In this document: piece after piece, positions 55,401 to 64,000 of the stretch
Numbering within the stretch: position 1 is the first letter of the stretch
How the letters are laid out: each line of letters begins with the position of its first letter
DNA from: Nostoc sp. TCL26-01
GTDB lineage: Bacteria; Cyanobacteriota; Cyanobacteriia; Cyanobacteriales; Nostocaceae
Direction of reading: 5' to 3'
DNA: 64,000 nt
Assembly (NCBI RefSeq): GCF_013393945.1
Contig: NZ_CP040297.1
Span: 6,538,809 to 6,602,808 of the forward strand
Program-made: the position numbers and the translations under genes
Notes under the pieces: generated by a model
What the model was told of the DNA's origin: nothing
The model's database searches: none
What the model saw: only the letters and a program-made list of their open reading frames with translations

Positions 55401-56444
55401 TTAATCAAAATCAGTTTCACAGAAGACTTTCAGTAAATTAATACAATTGGCGATCGCTCCTAAATGAGCAATCTCATAACCGTGGGTATTTTGAGTGGGA
55501 AATGCCAAACAAGCCGCACGTCCAACATGACCAAATTTCATGGCAATTGAGGCATCACTACCAAAACCACTCAAGGTGGTAAACTGGATGGGTATATTTA
55601 ATTGTTTAGCAGATTGATTGATTTGTCTATTTAAGTCTTCGTCATATATCCCATAAGCATCCTGAGATAAAAGTACGGGATTTGTCCCATCTTTAACGGG
55701 ATATTCTTCAGATAGTGGGCAAATTTCTAGAGCAACTAAGGCATCTAAACTCTGATTTTGAGTAAAAAATAATGCACCAATTGCACCTACTTCTTCTTTG
55801 GCGGAAGCGACTAAATAAACATCAATTGCTGGCTCTAGTAAATGTTCCGCTAAGGCTAATAAAATTGCTACTGATGCCTTATTATCTAAAGTATAACTAG
55901 CAATATAATCTTGCAGTCTGACTGGGCGTTTGCGATGTTTACCAATGACCATTCTGGTTCCAGGACGAACGCCAGCTGTTGCTAATTCAGCCGTGGTCAG
56001 CTTTGTTTCAATCCAAGCATTTTCCCATTTAACTGATATATCTTCTTGCTGTACCTTCTGTGGTGATTCATGAGAGACATGGCGAGAACCAAAACTGAGA
56101 ATACCGCTAATAGTTGCGTTGTCTCCTAACAAATCTACAACACCTTCACCATAAACCCAAGGGAAAGCACCACCAAGCTTGCGGACTTCCACTCGTCCAG
56201 CATCACCGATATTTTTGACAATAGCGCCAATTTCGTCTTTGTGAGCTGTAATAGCGATCGCTCTTGCCGAATTCTTCCCCGGAATTTTGGCAATAATATT
56301 ATCTGCGCGATCGCTCCACACCTCTACACCCAATGCTGTAAATTTTTGTAACAAAAGTTGATTAATTTCCGCTTCCGCACCGCTAGGCGAATGGTGCATG
56401 ACTAATTCTGCTATGGTTGTAAATAGGCGATCGTAATTAGACAT
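55401..56444 (-). CDS. M42 family metallopeptidase (347 aa)
   Basis: Glutamyl-aminopeptidase/FrvX family. The zinc site is visible: H68 and D70 in TAHKDEIG, the catalytic Glu pair in ASAKEEVGA (about 210-217), Asp in VKDGTNP, and His in TQNTHGYE near the end. These form tetrahedral dodecamers that trim peptides in the cytosol. It is a single gene, with a stem-loop between it and the GDSL lipase gene. The orphan CIRCE lies past its 3' end and is not expected to control it. Confidence 0.9.
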   Translation of the reverse strand: MSNYDRLFTTIAELVMHHSPSGAEAEINQLLLQKFTALGVEVWSDRADNIIAKIPGKNSARAIAITAHKDEIGAIVKNIGDAGRVEVRKLGGAFPWVYGEGVVDLLGDNATISGILSFGSRHVSHESPQKVQQEDISVKWENAWIETKLTTAELATAGVRPGTRMVIGKHRKRPVRLQDYIASYTLDNKASVAILLALAEHLLEPAIDVYLVASAKEEVGAIGALFFTQNQSLDALVALEICPLSEEYPVKDGTNPVLLSQDAYGIYDEDLNRQINQSAKQLNIPIQFTTLSGFGSDASIAMKFGHVGRAACLAFPTQNTHGYEIAHLGAIANCINLLKVFCETDFD

Positions 56445-56498
56445 TAATACTTTGAATATGATTCTTATATCTAAAAGTTATAAAAATTGATATTTCCA

Positions 56499-56535
56499 GA
56501 TTCCCGACTTCTTTAAGAAGTTGGGAATCTTTTTT
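56499..56535. terminator. Strong stem-loop, possible terminator
   Basis: GATTCCCGACTTCTT pairs with AAGAAGTTGGGAATC (one mismatch). The T-run (TTTTTT) follows on the plus strand, while both flanking genes are on the minus strand. It may therefore work as a roadblock or as a 3' stabiliser of the GDSL-lipase transcript. Confidence 0.55.
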
Positions 56536-56561
56536 CTGATGAATGATTGAGAGTCGCTAGA

Positions 56562-57629
56562 TTACTTACTAGAAACCTCAGACATTGTCATAGAGACAAA
56601 TTTCTTTTTAAGAGATTTACGTCTGCTAATTACACCTAATGCACCCAATGCTAACACACCAATTGTTGCGGGAGATTCCGGAGTTGTTGCTGCCAAAACG
56701 GACTCTGCTACTATCTTTTGACCAGCAGTAGTTGGATGAAAATCGTCCCAGAAGAAATATTTACTTTGGTCATTAGCACATATAGGAAACTGAGCTAGGC
56801 AAGAGTCAGTAACATTTTCAAAACCAAATTCACTGGGATTTTGCTCTGCACGCTTAAACAAGGAATAAATATCAATCTCAATGATATTGACTTTTTGATT
56901 CTGCCGAATTGCTGCTAAATTCTGAGCTAAATTCGAGTTAAAATCTTGAGTTGCTTGAGTAAGTGCTGCGGGATTGCGACCATCTAATTTAGCTGCTGGA
57001 AGCTTACCTAAATCCGACAAATTGAAAACTAAAATATTTTTTGCCCCAATGGCAGCTAAAGTGCTGACAGCTTGAGAAATATTAGTATAAGGCTGAGGTT
57101 TATTAGGATCAAGAAATTGAGGAAAAAGGTAATCATTCGCTCCACCCCACACAGCATAGAGTGCATGAGGATCAAGCGTCTGCTGATTAACTTGTAGCAA
57201 CCCTTGAAAAGCAAAAACTTGCTGCAAAACTCCTGGTAACGGGACATCAGGCACAATAGCGTTACCTTCACCAGAACTAGCACCACCAATAGAGAAATTA
57301 ATCCCTTGAGTGGGGAAGGGTTTAGCAATAGGCTGACTTACATCTAAGTTGGGCAATAAACTTGTAATTGGGGTGGGTGTCAAGCCCAGCTTTTCCCCTA
57401 CATAATCTACCCAAACAGGGCCATCAGAAAATCGCCCTAGCTTGTAAGGTGGACTGGGTGGAATAGCTTTTTTTGGGTCAAATACACCACCAGTAATATT
57501 GAATGTATTACCAGTATCAGAAAGACTATCACCAAATACATAAAGCCCAGAAATACTCGCTGCCGAAGCTTTTAGCGGCAACATAAAAGAGAGCGTAATA
57601 AAACTTGCCGCTATAATTTTAGTTTTCAT
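56562..57629 (-). CDS. GDSL/SGNH lipase with PEP-CTERM tail (355 aa)
   Basis: Signal peptide (1-23, ending ASA), then block I FGDSLSDTGN (Ser35), block III GGANDYLFP and block V DDFHPTTAGQ, giving the Ser-Asp-His triad of SGNH esterases. The C-terminus ESPATIGVLALGALGVISRRK is a PEP-CTERM-like sorting signal (short motif, helix, RRK). It is therefore exported and probably anchored or processed by an exosortase system. Substrate likely an ester of lipid or polysaccharide; not predictable further. Confidence 0.9.
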   Translation of the reverse strand: MKTKIIAASFITLSFMLPLKASAASISGLYVFGDSLSDTGNTFNITGGVFDPKKAIPPSPPYKLGRFSDGPVWVDYVGEKLGLTPTPITSLLPNLDVSQPIAKPFPTQGINFSIGGASSGEGNAIVPDVPLPGVLQQVFAFQGLLQVNQQTLDPHALYAVWGGANDYLFPQFLDPNKPQPYTNISQAVSTLAAIGAKNILVFNLSDLGKLPAAKLDGRNPAALTQATQDFNSNLAQNLAAIRQNQKVNIIEIDIYSLFKRAEQNPSEFGFENVTDSCLAQFPICANDQSKYFFWDDFHPTTAGQKIVAESVLAATTPESPATIGVLALGALGVISRRKSLKKKFVSMTMSEVSSK

Positions 57630-57761
57630 GTTTGCTCTAATACTGATACTATTGTTGTTGAGCTTGTTAGTTTTAGTGAAAGTAACGAAAAAATTGCACG
57701 TTTTAGAACAATTTAGCAGCGAATTAAGTCTTAGTACTTTTTCTTAAGTAATTTTACAGGC

Positions 57762-57917
57762 GATAGTCAATGGTCATTGGTCATTAGTCAATAGTCATTG
57801 GTCATTAGTCATTGGTCATTAGTCAAAACTCAGCACTCAGCACTCAGCACTCCCTCACTCCCTCACTCCCTCACTCCCTCACTCCCTCACTCAGCACTCA
57901 GCACTCATTACTCCCTA
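57762..57917. repeat. Heptamer tandem repeats, three successive types
   Basis: GTCAATG/GTCATTG/GTCATTA units, then CAGCACT, then five CTCCCTCA-like units (CTCACTC CCTCACT) and CAGCACT again. Upstream of ycf4. Confidence 0.9.
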
Positions 57918-57982
57918 TTGCAAGACATCCTCGGAAAATGGCAGACTTTTAAAGGGAAGAACTCACGAGCCAAAATATTTCC

Positions 57983-58576
57983 ATGACGGCATCAACAACA
58001 ATTAATAAAGGCGACTCATCTAATGGTGATAGTTCTGCACTAGTTCTACATCAAAAAGTTCTCGGTTCTCGTCGGTTCAGTAACTACTTATGGGCTACTG
58101 TAGTGACATTAGGAGCCTCTGGTTTCTTATTGGCGGGAATATCGAGTTACTTAAAAGTCAATTTACTGATAGTTACCGATCCAAGTCAGTTGGTATTTGT
58201 ACCTCAAGGATTAGTAATGGGATTATACGGTACTGCTGGCGTGCTTCTAGCTTTGTACCTGTGGTTGATGATTTTATGGGACATCGGCGGCGGTTACAAC
58301 GATTTCAATCGAGAAACAGGTTACTTCAAAATTTTTCGTTGGGGATTTCCTGGTAAAAACCGCAAAATTGAAATTAGCAGCCGCATACAAGAGATCCAAT
58401 CTGTACGGATAGAGATTAAGGAAGGTTTAAATCCTCGTCGGTCAATATATCTACGCATTAAAGGTCGTCGAGATGTACCGCTAACTAGAGTCGGTCAACC
58501 TCTAGCCTTAGCAGAGTTAGAAACTCAAGGTGCAGAGTTAGCGCGCTTTTTAGGAGTACCCTTAGAAGGATTGTAG
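57983..58576 (+). CDS. ycf4: Photosystem I assembly protein Ycf4
   Basis: 197-aa Ycf4: two transmembrane helices (about 33-55 and 72-95) with LVFVPQGLVMGLYGTAG between them, then the conserved stromal/cytosolic part GGGYNDFNRETGYFKIFRWGFPGKNR. It acts in thylakoid membranes as a scaffold for PSI assembly. The ATG at 57983 fits the family, which often has a variable polar N-terminus. Preceded by a heptamer array and followed by C/T-rich repeats. Confidence 0.95.
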   Translation: MTASTTINKGDSSNGDSSALVLHQKVLGSRRFSNYLWATVVTLGASGFLLAGISSYLKVNLLIVTDPSQLVFVPQGLVMGLYGTAGVLLALYLWLMILWDIGGGYNDFNRETGYFKIFRWGFPGKNRKIEISSRIQEIQSVRIEIKEGLNPRRSIYLRIKGRRDVPLTRVGQPLALAELETQGAELARFLGVPLEGL

Positions 58577-58845
58577 AAGAAAGAGGGACAAGGAAGAGGA
58601 CAAGGGGACAAGGAGAAAATACTTGTATAGGTTTTTTCCCCCATCTCCCCATCTCCCCCTCTCCCCATCTCCCTGGCCTCTAGTATTTTTTAAATTGGTA
58701 ATTAATACCCATTCTCAAACACTTGGCAACAGATTAAAACTCTGAAAACTATACACAATCTGGATTTATTAATTACGAATTACGAATTACGAATTACGAA
58801 TTAATATAAGAGGCTAAGATACTTTGGTTGAGTCAGTAATTAGCA
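58577..58845. repeat. Low-complexity intergenic repeats
   Basis: AGGACAAGGGGACAAGG-type and CCCCATCTCCCC-type stretches (58580-58676) and a GAATTAC heptamer array (58771-58803). No gene. Confidence 0.8.
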
Positions 58846-59631
58846 ATGCGGTTAAAAGTTTCACAATTCTTGGTTGCATTTTTGATAGTCGGTTCTTTAG
58901 TGTTGGGCGGCTGTTCTACACAGCAGATTAGCTCTAATTCTTCTCCAGCATCCACAGCCGTCGAGACAACCAGCAAAACTACTGAAGCAACATCTGTCTC
59001 TGAAACCACAAGTGAGAGTACTCCAGGAATGACAAATTTACCACGCCTCGAAGGCAAGGCTACAGTGGTGATTACTGTGAAAGGTTCACCAATTACGGTT
59101 GAAGTAGATGGTACGAATGCTCCAGTCACAGCAGGCAATTTTGTTGATTTAGTACAAAAGGGTGTATACGATGGGACTGTTTTCCATCGTGTTGTTCGTC
59201 AGCCTCAGCCTTTTGTTGTCCAAGGTGGCGATCCTCAAAGTAAAGATCCCAAGAGTTCTCAACAACTTTGGGGAACAGGTGGTTATATTGACCCCAAAAC
59301 CGGGAATGAACGTTATGTTCCTTTAGAAATTAAGCCCAAAGGCGACCCAGCACCACTTTACAGCAAGACATTTGAGTCTGCTGGTGTGACAAAACCACCT
59401 GAGTTATCTCATAAACAAGGTGCGGTGGCAATGGCGCGATCGCAACAACCAGACTCTGCATCTTCTCAGTTTTACTTTGCTCTGGCAGATTTAGGTTTCC
59501 TCGATGGTAACTATGCTGTATTTGGCTTTGTCACTCAAGGTTTTGATGTGGTGAACAAAATTCAGCAAGGCGATCGCATCGATTCTGCTAAAGTCACTCA
59601 AGGGGCTGAGAATTTAAAGGTGGCGCAGTAG
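58846..59631 (+). CDS. Cyclophilin-type peptidyl-prolyl isomerase lipoprotein (261 aa)
   Basis: Lipoprotein signal with LVLGGC, Cys23 as the lipidated residue, then a Ser/Thr-rich linker and a cyclophilin domain from about 65: NFVDLVQKGVYDGTVFHRVV, FVVQGGDPQ, GAVAMARSQQPDSASSQFYF and FLDGNYAVFGFV. The catalytic Arg (FHR) and Gln/Phe residues are present. It catalyses Xaa-Pro isomerisation in the periplasm or thylakoid lumen. 261 aa is usual for cyanobacterial lumenal or periplasmic cyclophilins. Confidence 0.92.
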   Translation: MRLKVSQFLVAFLIVGSLVLGGCSTQQISSNSSPASTAVETTSKTTEATSVSETTSESTPGMTNLPRLEGKATVVITVKGSPITVEVDGTNAPVTAGNFVDLVQKGVYDGTVFHRVVRQPQPFVVQGGDPQSKDPKSSQQLWGTGGYIDPKTGNERYVPLEIKPKGDPAPLYSKTFESAGVTKPPELSHKQGAVAMARSQQPDSASSQFYFALADLGFLDGNYAVFGFVTQGFDVVNKIQQGDRIDSAKVTQGAENLKVAQ

Positions 59632-59728
59632 AGATTCAGAAGTAGGGCTGCAATTTTGGATTTTAGATTGGCGATTGGGGATAGTAATTGGGGATAGTAT
59701 GAGGGTATAACTAAAGTTATACCCAGCT

Positions 59729-59965
59729 ATGAAAACAGCAATTTCTATCCCTGATCCTCTCTTTGAGGCTGCCGAACAATTTGCCAAGCGTATGGGGTTA
59801 TCCCGCAGCGAGCTTTATGCTGTAGCACTTCATGAATACTTGCAAGCCCATAAACGTGATCAAATTACTAAACAGTTAGATGCTGTATATACTAATGAAG
59901 ATAGCAGTCTTGATCCGTTCTTTGTCTAGCTACAAGCTCAGACATTAGCTGAGGAAAAATGGTGA
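59729..59965 (+). pseudogene. Ribbon-helix-helix antitoxin with premature stop
   Basis: Encodes MKTAISIPDPLFEAAEQFAK...GLSRSELYAVALHEYL, an RHH antitoxin (CopG/MazE-like). A TAG at 59927 ends it at 66 aa. The same frame continues after that stop with LQAQTLAEEKW and then TGA (59963), which looks like the normal C-terminus of this antitoxin type. The ancestral TGA overlaps the next ATG (59959), a standard toxin-antitoxin junction. The DNA-binding part is intact, but the toxin-binding tail is lost unless TAG is read through. Confidence 0.7.
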
Positions 59966-59979
59966 TGCAGCGAGGTGAA
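59959..59979 (+). pseudogene. Remnant of a MazF-type toxin start
   Basis: ATG at 59959 encodes MVMQRGE, the typical first residues of MazF/PemK toxins (M.RGE.WW..L). After that the sequence becomes NNSIKIKDLETD, unrelated to MazF, and runs into the next gene. The rest of the toxin appears deleted. Confidence 0.5.
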
Positions 59980-60015
59980 AATAATTCGATTAAAATCAAA
60001 GACCTAGAAACTGAT

Positions 60016-60231
60016 ATGTCAACTCTTGAACAAATCGAAGCTGCCATTCTCATGCTTTCATCGGATGAATTTCAGCAGTTTAGGCAGTGGTTCTTTGATG
60101 TAGATTATCAGCGTTGGGATGAGCAGATAGAGCAAGATATTGCCGATGGTAAGTTAGATGCTTTAGCTGAGGAAGCGATCGCTGATTACGAGGCAAGTCA
60201 CTCCCAAAGAATGTACTCAATTATACAATAA
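60016..60231 (+). CDS. Small antitoxin-like protein (71 aa)
   Basis: From the ATG at 60016: MSTLEQIEAAILMLSSDEFQQFRQWFFDVDYQRWDEQIEQDIADGKLDALAEEAIADYEAS. This acidic helical family often precedes RelE/ParE-type toxins in cyanobacteria. No toxin frame follows before the ketosynthase gene, so it is an orphan. It lies directly after the decayed MazF locus, and the fused upstream frame suggests a deletion joined two toxin-antitoxin remnants. Confidence 0.65.
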   Translation: MSTLEQIEAAILMLSSDEFQQFRQWFFDVDYQRWDEQIEQDIADGKLDALAEEAIADYEASHSQRMYSIIQ

Positions 60232-60307
60232 AAATATTTCAGAAGTGATAAGACGATTTACCTGAAGCACTATAGTTCTGAAGTTGTGCCGGCATAATCA
60301 CAAATCG

Positions 60308-61453
60308 ATGAAGCGGATTGAAGTAGTCATTACTGGTATTGGTTTAGTTTCCGCTTTGGGTACAAGTCTAGAGGAAAGTTGGCAAAAGTTGATTCTGGGT
60401 AAATCTGGGATTCAATGGTATCAACCATTTCCAGAGTTATCACCACTACCTCTAGGCTTAATAGGCGCAAAACCGACTCAGTTAAGAAGGTTAACTCAGA
60501 TGGTTGTAGATTCAGCTTTGCAAGATGCTGGATTAATTGCACCTTTAACTGATTGTGCCGTGGTGATTGGTTCTAGTCGCGCTCATCAGGCATCGTGGGA
60601 AAGTCTAGCACGACAAATGTATGGTCAATTTTCTGGAGCAGAAAGATTAGAGGATTGGTTGGATACCTTACCTCACATGAATGCGATCGCTACAGCTCGA
60701 CAAATTGGCTCTACAGGGGCAGTGATCGCACCGATGGCTGCTTGTGCTACAGGGATATGGGCGATCGCTCAAGCCGCTTTGCTGATCCAAATAGGGCAAT
60801 ATCAACGGGCGATCGCTGGCGCAGTGGAAGCACCAATTACACCTTTAACTTTGTCAGGGTTTCAACAAATGGGAGCGTTAGCTAAAACTGGCGCTTACCC
60901 TTTTGATTTGCACCGGGAAGGGTTGGTGTTGGGGGAAGGGGGCGCTTTGTTTGTGTTGGAATCAAGGGAATTAGCCGAGCAGCGCCAAGCTAAGATTTAT
61001 GGTCAAGTTCTGGGTTTTGGCTTGACAACAGACGCATATCATACCAATCAACCAGACCCGGAAGGTAAGGGGGCGATCGCTGCTATCAAGCAATGTCTGG
61101 AACGTAGTCACCTCAAACCTTCTGACATTGATTATATTCATGCTCACGGTACAGCTACTCAGTTAAACGATCGCATCGAAAGCCAAGTCATCAAACGATT
61201 ATTTCCTCCCCAAGTCGCAATTAGTTCTACCAAAGGTAGTACAGGTCATACTTTGGGTGCATCAGGAGCATTGGGAGTGGCTTTTTCACTTCTAGCTTTA
61301 GAGCAACAAATATTACCTCCTTGTGTAGGATTACAAGAACCAGAATTTGATTTAAACCTAGTAATGGCAGCACATCACAGCCATATCCAACGGGTTTTGT
61401 GTTTTAGTTTTGGCTTTGGTGGGCAAAATGTAGCGATCGCCCTGAGTAAATAA
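60308..61453 (+). CDS. Beta-ketoacyl-ACP synthase, FabF-like (381 aa)
   Basis: The ATG at 60308 gives the family start MKRIEVVITGIGLVSALGTSLEESW. Active-site residues are intact: C146 in AACATGIW, H280 in IHAHGTATQ and H314 in STGHTLGASG. It is shorter and more diverged than housekeeping FabF (about 415 aa), and no fab genes adjoin it. It may serve a specialised fatty-acid or polyketide pathway; link to the hgl cluster is speculative. Confidence 0.88.
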   Translation: MKRIEVVITGIGLVSALGTSLEESWQKLILGKSGIQWYQPFPELSPLPLGLIGAKPTQLRRLTQMVVDSALQDAGLIAPLTDCAVVIGSSRAHQASWESLARQMYGQFSGAERLEDWLDTLPHMNAIATARQIGSTGAVIAPMAACATGIWAIAQAALLIQIGQYQRAIAGAVEAPITPLTLSGFQQMGALAKTGAYPFDLHREGLVLGEGGALFVLESRELAEQRQAKIYGQVLGFGLTTDAYHTNQPDPEGKGAIAAIKQCLERSHLKPSDIDYIHAHGTATQLNDRIESQVIKRLFPPQVAISSTKGSTGHTLGASGALGVAFSLLALEQQILPPCVGLQEPEFDLNLVMAAHHSHIQRVLCFSFGFGGQNVAIALSK

Positions 61454-61524
61454 CATTTTTTGTGAGGTAATCAGCTATACTCGCTCTCAAGCAATCAAAT
61501 TTTCCTCATTACTAAACCTTTTAT

Positions 61525-62118
61525 CTACAATACCGAACTAAAAATACCTAAAATCTTACCAATCTGATTGAGAAAATACTCATTTAAATCAACTTCTATA
61601 GTTTGTGCTTCTAAGCGCATAAACTTCCAACTACTGCCAGTTGTAACAGCACCCAATATTTGAGAAATTGACCTACCTTTTTGCTGATTAAAAATTTGGG
61701 ATGCAATCATTTCTGCCATACATTGTCCCAAACCAGCCTCAATGTTCTCGTTCTTTGCCTCCACCACTGCAATCACTGGTGACATGATTGTTAATTGTTC
61801 TGGTGAACGACTGATGAGAAAATCACAAAAGCCATTTAAACCTTTTTCCACGTCAACGTTAAAATCTTTCCCAGAAAACAAGCTGATTTTCTCAGGATAT
61901 AGTCGCTTTAATTCTAGTAATATTGGTGCAATAATCATCTCGGAACGAGATTTTTCCGAGTTAACCGCTAAAGCAATAGGCGTATTGAAACGCAGAGTTT
62001 CCGTAAGAAAATCGCTACAAGGAATTTCTGGTATTTCAGCAAATGTACCGACTGTTTCCAGGATAGTAATGCCAAAGTTCTCTCGAATAGTTTCAATATC
62101 AAACTGACTGTAAGGCAT
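61525..62118 (-). CDS. PD-(D/E)XK nuclease-fold protein of unknown role (197 aa)
   Basis: Cyanobacterial conserved family. GFCDFLISRSPEQ (about 95-107) and PVIAVVEAKNENIEAGLGQCMAEM (113-136) supply the Asp, E-x-K and Gln-helix of a PD-(D/E)XK site. Related proteins are common and of unknown function; no methylase or helicase is beside it. Convergent with the ketosynthase gene. Confidence 0.75.
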   Translation of the reverse strand: MPYSQFDIETIRENFGITILETVGTFAEIPEIPCSDFLTETLRFNTPIALAVNSEKSRSEMIIAPILLELKRLYPEKISLFSGKDFNVDVEKGLNGFCDFLISRSPEQLTIMSPVIAVVEAKNENIEAGLGQCMAEMIASQIFNQQKGRSISQILGAVTTGSSWKFMRLEAQTIEVDLNEYFLNQIGKILGIFSSVL

Positions 62119-62289
62119 TTCCTCAAACCCTCATTTGCAAGAGTTGCCCTTAAATTTTAGTAGAGTTGCCCTTGCACTTAATCCTAATTTCCTTACTTTT
62201 GATCATCTAGCTATTTGGTGAGTTGACCTTCAAGCCTTAAATATAGATATGATAGAAAAGTAGATAAAACTTAAAAAAAATTCATCATA

Positions 62290-63705
62290 ATGCTGATTGA
62301 CTACCCTGGCTTGTCCAAAGTCAAAGATTCAGTGAAAAAACAAATTTTCTTCGGTAATGAGCCTAATGCCGAATTGATTGCTATCCTAAGTGTTTACTTC
62401 GTCCAAGGAATTTTAGGGTTAGCGCGTTTAGCCGTTAGCTTTTTCCTCAAAGATGAGTTGTCACTAAGTCCGGTACAAGTTTCGGCAATCTTGGGAATTG
62501 TCGTTTTGCCTTGGATTATCAAGCCTGTGTTTGGCTTTATGTCCGATGGCTTACCCATATTCGGCTATCGTCGTAGACCGTACCTAGTATTGTCGGGAAT
62601 TTTGGGTGCTATTTCTTGGGTAAGTTTAGCAACCATAGTTCATAGTAGCTGGGCTGCGACAATTGCGATCGCTCTCGGTTCCCTATCCGTCGCCGTCAGT
62701 GATGTCATCGTTGACTCCTTAGTTGTAGAACGCGCTAGGCGAGAGTCACAAGCAGACGCTGGCTCACTCCAATCATTGTGCTGGGGTACTTCCGCAGTTG
62801 GTGGTTTAATGACAGCATATTTTAGCGGGTTGCTGCTGGAGCATTTCACCACCCGGACTGTATTTTGGATTACTGCTGCCTTCCCTCTCATTGTCTCAGC
62901 TGTTGCTTGGTTGATTACCGAGTCGCCTGTGAGTAAGGATGAGAAAGATGACAACTCCCCTAACATCAAGCACCAATTACAGCAACTACGCCAAGCCATC
63001 ACCCAAAAAAGTATTTGGTTACCTACAGCATTTGTATTTATTTGGCAAGCTACCCCTACTGCTGAGTCAGCCTTCTTCTTTTTCAGTACTAACGAACTCC
63101 ATTTTGAACCAGAATTTTTAGGACGGGTACGCTTAGTTACCAGTCTTGCTTCTTTAATTGGGGTGTGGATATTTCAACGGTTTTTAAAAAGCGTTCCCTT
63201 CCGCGTTATTTTTGGTTGGAGTACAGTTTTATCCACAGTTTTAGGCATGACAATGCTACTGTTGGTGACGCACACAAACAGAGCTTTAGGAATAGATGAT
63301 CATTGGTTTAGCTTGGGTGATAGCCTCATTCTCACCGTTGCTGGACAAATTGCCTATATGCCAGTGTTGGTATTATCTGCTCGACTTTGCCCACCAGGAG
63401 TAGAAGCAACACTATTTGCCTTGTTGATGTCAGTTTTCAATTTAGCCGGGATGGTTTCTTTTGAATTAGGAGCCATCATGATGAAATGGTTAGGAATTAC
63501 AGAAAATAACTTTGAATTACTGTGGTTATTAGTCTTGATTACTAACCTCAGCACACTATTACCCTTACCCTTTCTGAACTGGCTACCTGCTGATAATCCA
63601 GAAACTGAAACATCAGCATCAAGTAATCACGCAGGACAAAATTTATTACCTAATTTGATGTCTGAATTTATGTTGCGTGAACCAGAATCAAAAGTAGTGG
63701 ATTGA
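62290..63705 (+). CDS. Folate-biopterin transporter family (BT1/FBT) membrane protein (471 aa)
   Basis: Twelve predicted transmembrane helices of the MFS-related FBT family. Markers include NAELIAILSVYFVQGILGLARLA, LPWIIKPVFGFMSDGLPIFGYRRRPYL (the family loop) and SDVIVDSLVVERAR. Cyanobacterial and plastid members can transport folates. The C-terminal ~30 residues are polar and cytosolic. Monocistronic, with a carotenoid oxygenase gene downstream on the same strand. Confidence 0.9.
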   Translation: MLIDYPGLSKVKDSVKKQIFFGNEPNAELIAILSVYFVQGILGLARLAVSFFLKDELSLSPVQVSAILGIVVLPWIIKPVFGFMSDGLPIFGYRRRPYLVLSGILGAISWVSLATIVHSSWAATIAIALGSLSVAVSDVIVDSLVVERARRESQADAGSLQSLCWGTSAVGGLMTAYFSGLLLEHFTTRTVFWITAAFPLIVSAVAWLITESPVSKDEKDDNSPNIKHQLQQLRQAITQKSIWLPTAFVFIWQATPTAESAFFFFSTNELHFEPEFLGRVRLVTSLASLIGVWIFQRFLKSVPFRVIFGWSTVLSTVLGMTMLLLVTHTNRALGIDDHWFSLGDSLILTVAGQIAYMPVLVLSARLCPPGVEATLFALLMSVFNLAGMVSFELGAIMMKWLGITENNFELLWLLVLITNLSTLLPLPFLNWLPADNPETETSASSNHAGQNLLPNLMSEFMLREPESKVVD

Positions 63706-63794
63706 GCTTACAAATCTCATCAACATATTTGTAGGTCAGATTCATCACAGTAGTCTTTAGTATCTCATCCTTTTTTTATCATTTCTCAAAAAGT

Positions 63795-64000
63795 ATGCAG
63801 AGTTTCAAAATTAAAGAAAATGCAAATTTAGCCAAATCCTACACTCGTGAAGACTGGCAAGGGGGATATCAATCTCTGAAGCAAGAGTTTGATTATTGGA
63901 TTGATGATATAGAAGGGCAAATTCCTCCAGAACTCCAAGGTACATTGTTTAGAAACGGGCCAGGATTACTGGATGTGAACGGACAACCTATTCATCATCC
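63795..64000 (+). CDS. Carotenoid cleavage oxygenase, N-terminal part cut by window end
   Basis: From the ATG at 63795 the frame stays open to the window end. The translation includes WQGGYQSLKQEFDYWID and GQIPPELQGTLFRNGPG, the signature N-terminus of RPE65/CCD-family carotenoid oxygenases. Such enzymes are non-haem iron dioxygenases that cleave carotenoids or apocarotenoids; the iron-binding histidines lie beyond the window. Subtype cannot be decided from 68 residues. Confidence 0.88.
   Translation, partial: MQSFKIKENANLAKSYTREDWQGGYQSLKQEFDYWIDDIEGQIPPELQGTLFRNGPGLLDVNGQPIHH

Overview
The window comes from a filamentous, heterocyst-forming cyanobacterium of the Nostoc/Anabaena group. The evidence is a complete heterocyst-glycolipid (hgl) locus with hetN and hetI, a tmRNA encoding a cyanobacterial-type tag, Ycf4 (photosystem I assembly), many GCGATCGC (HIP1) octamers, and the heptamer tandem repeats and palindromic dispersed repeats typical of these genomes. 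No rRNA, tRNA or CRISPR array was seen.

Region 1 (1-8.6 kb) is AT-rich and looks accessory. It holds the 3' part of a TPR-repeat gene, the stub of an IS5-family insertion sequence, and a tight minus-strand operon of three different dynamin-like GTPases with a papain/C39-type cysteine peptidase between them. This operon is my best candidate for an undescribed system: membrane-remodelling GTPases coupled to a protease, possibly in defence or membrane stress. Region 2 (9-12.6 kb) holds ureB and ureC without ureA or ureD beside them, an Rpn-type nuclease gene overlapping the ureC stop, and ssrA with its terminator.

Region 3 (12.6-17 kb) holds repeats, a gene-poor AT-rich stretch, two exported proteins of unknown function and an AhpD-like protein. 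Region 4 (17-46.4 kb) is the heterocyst-glycolipid island. hetI (phosphopantetheinyl transferase) converges on hetN (which carries the RGSGR patterning motif). Next come hglB-hglA-hglC-hglD-hglG-hglE, transcribed on the minus strand in the order E-G-D-C-A-B. A 92-aa conserved protein precedes hglE, followed by a ParB/degenerate-methylase protein. A plus-strand run then holds devB-like, devC-like, an NAD(P)-dependent epimerase, a DUF2141 protein, two tandem GT2 enzymes and a GT4 enzyme that matches hglT by position. Together these would build the long-chain polyol aglycone (HglE-B, with ACPs activated by HetI), glycosylate it (HglT) and handle export (DevBC-like).

Region 5 (46.4-64 kb) is mixed chromosomal sequence: PD-(D/E)XK proteins, a DUF1350 hydrolase, an AMIN plus beta-lactamase-fold protein, a glutamine amidotransferase, small exported proteins and an orphan perfect CIRCE operator upstream of a small unknown gene. 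It continues with an M42 peptidase, a PEP-CTERM GDSL lipase, ycf4, a cyclophilin lipoprotein, a decayed MazF-type toxin-antitoxin locus, a stand-alone ketosynthase, a folate/biopterin-family transporter and the start of a carotenoid oxygenase gene.

Many intergenic gaps from 16 kb onward contain dispersed repeats (7-bp tandem arrays, palindromes, MITEs). Some of these touch gene ends. Function calls rest on motifs read by eye; no database search was run.
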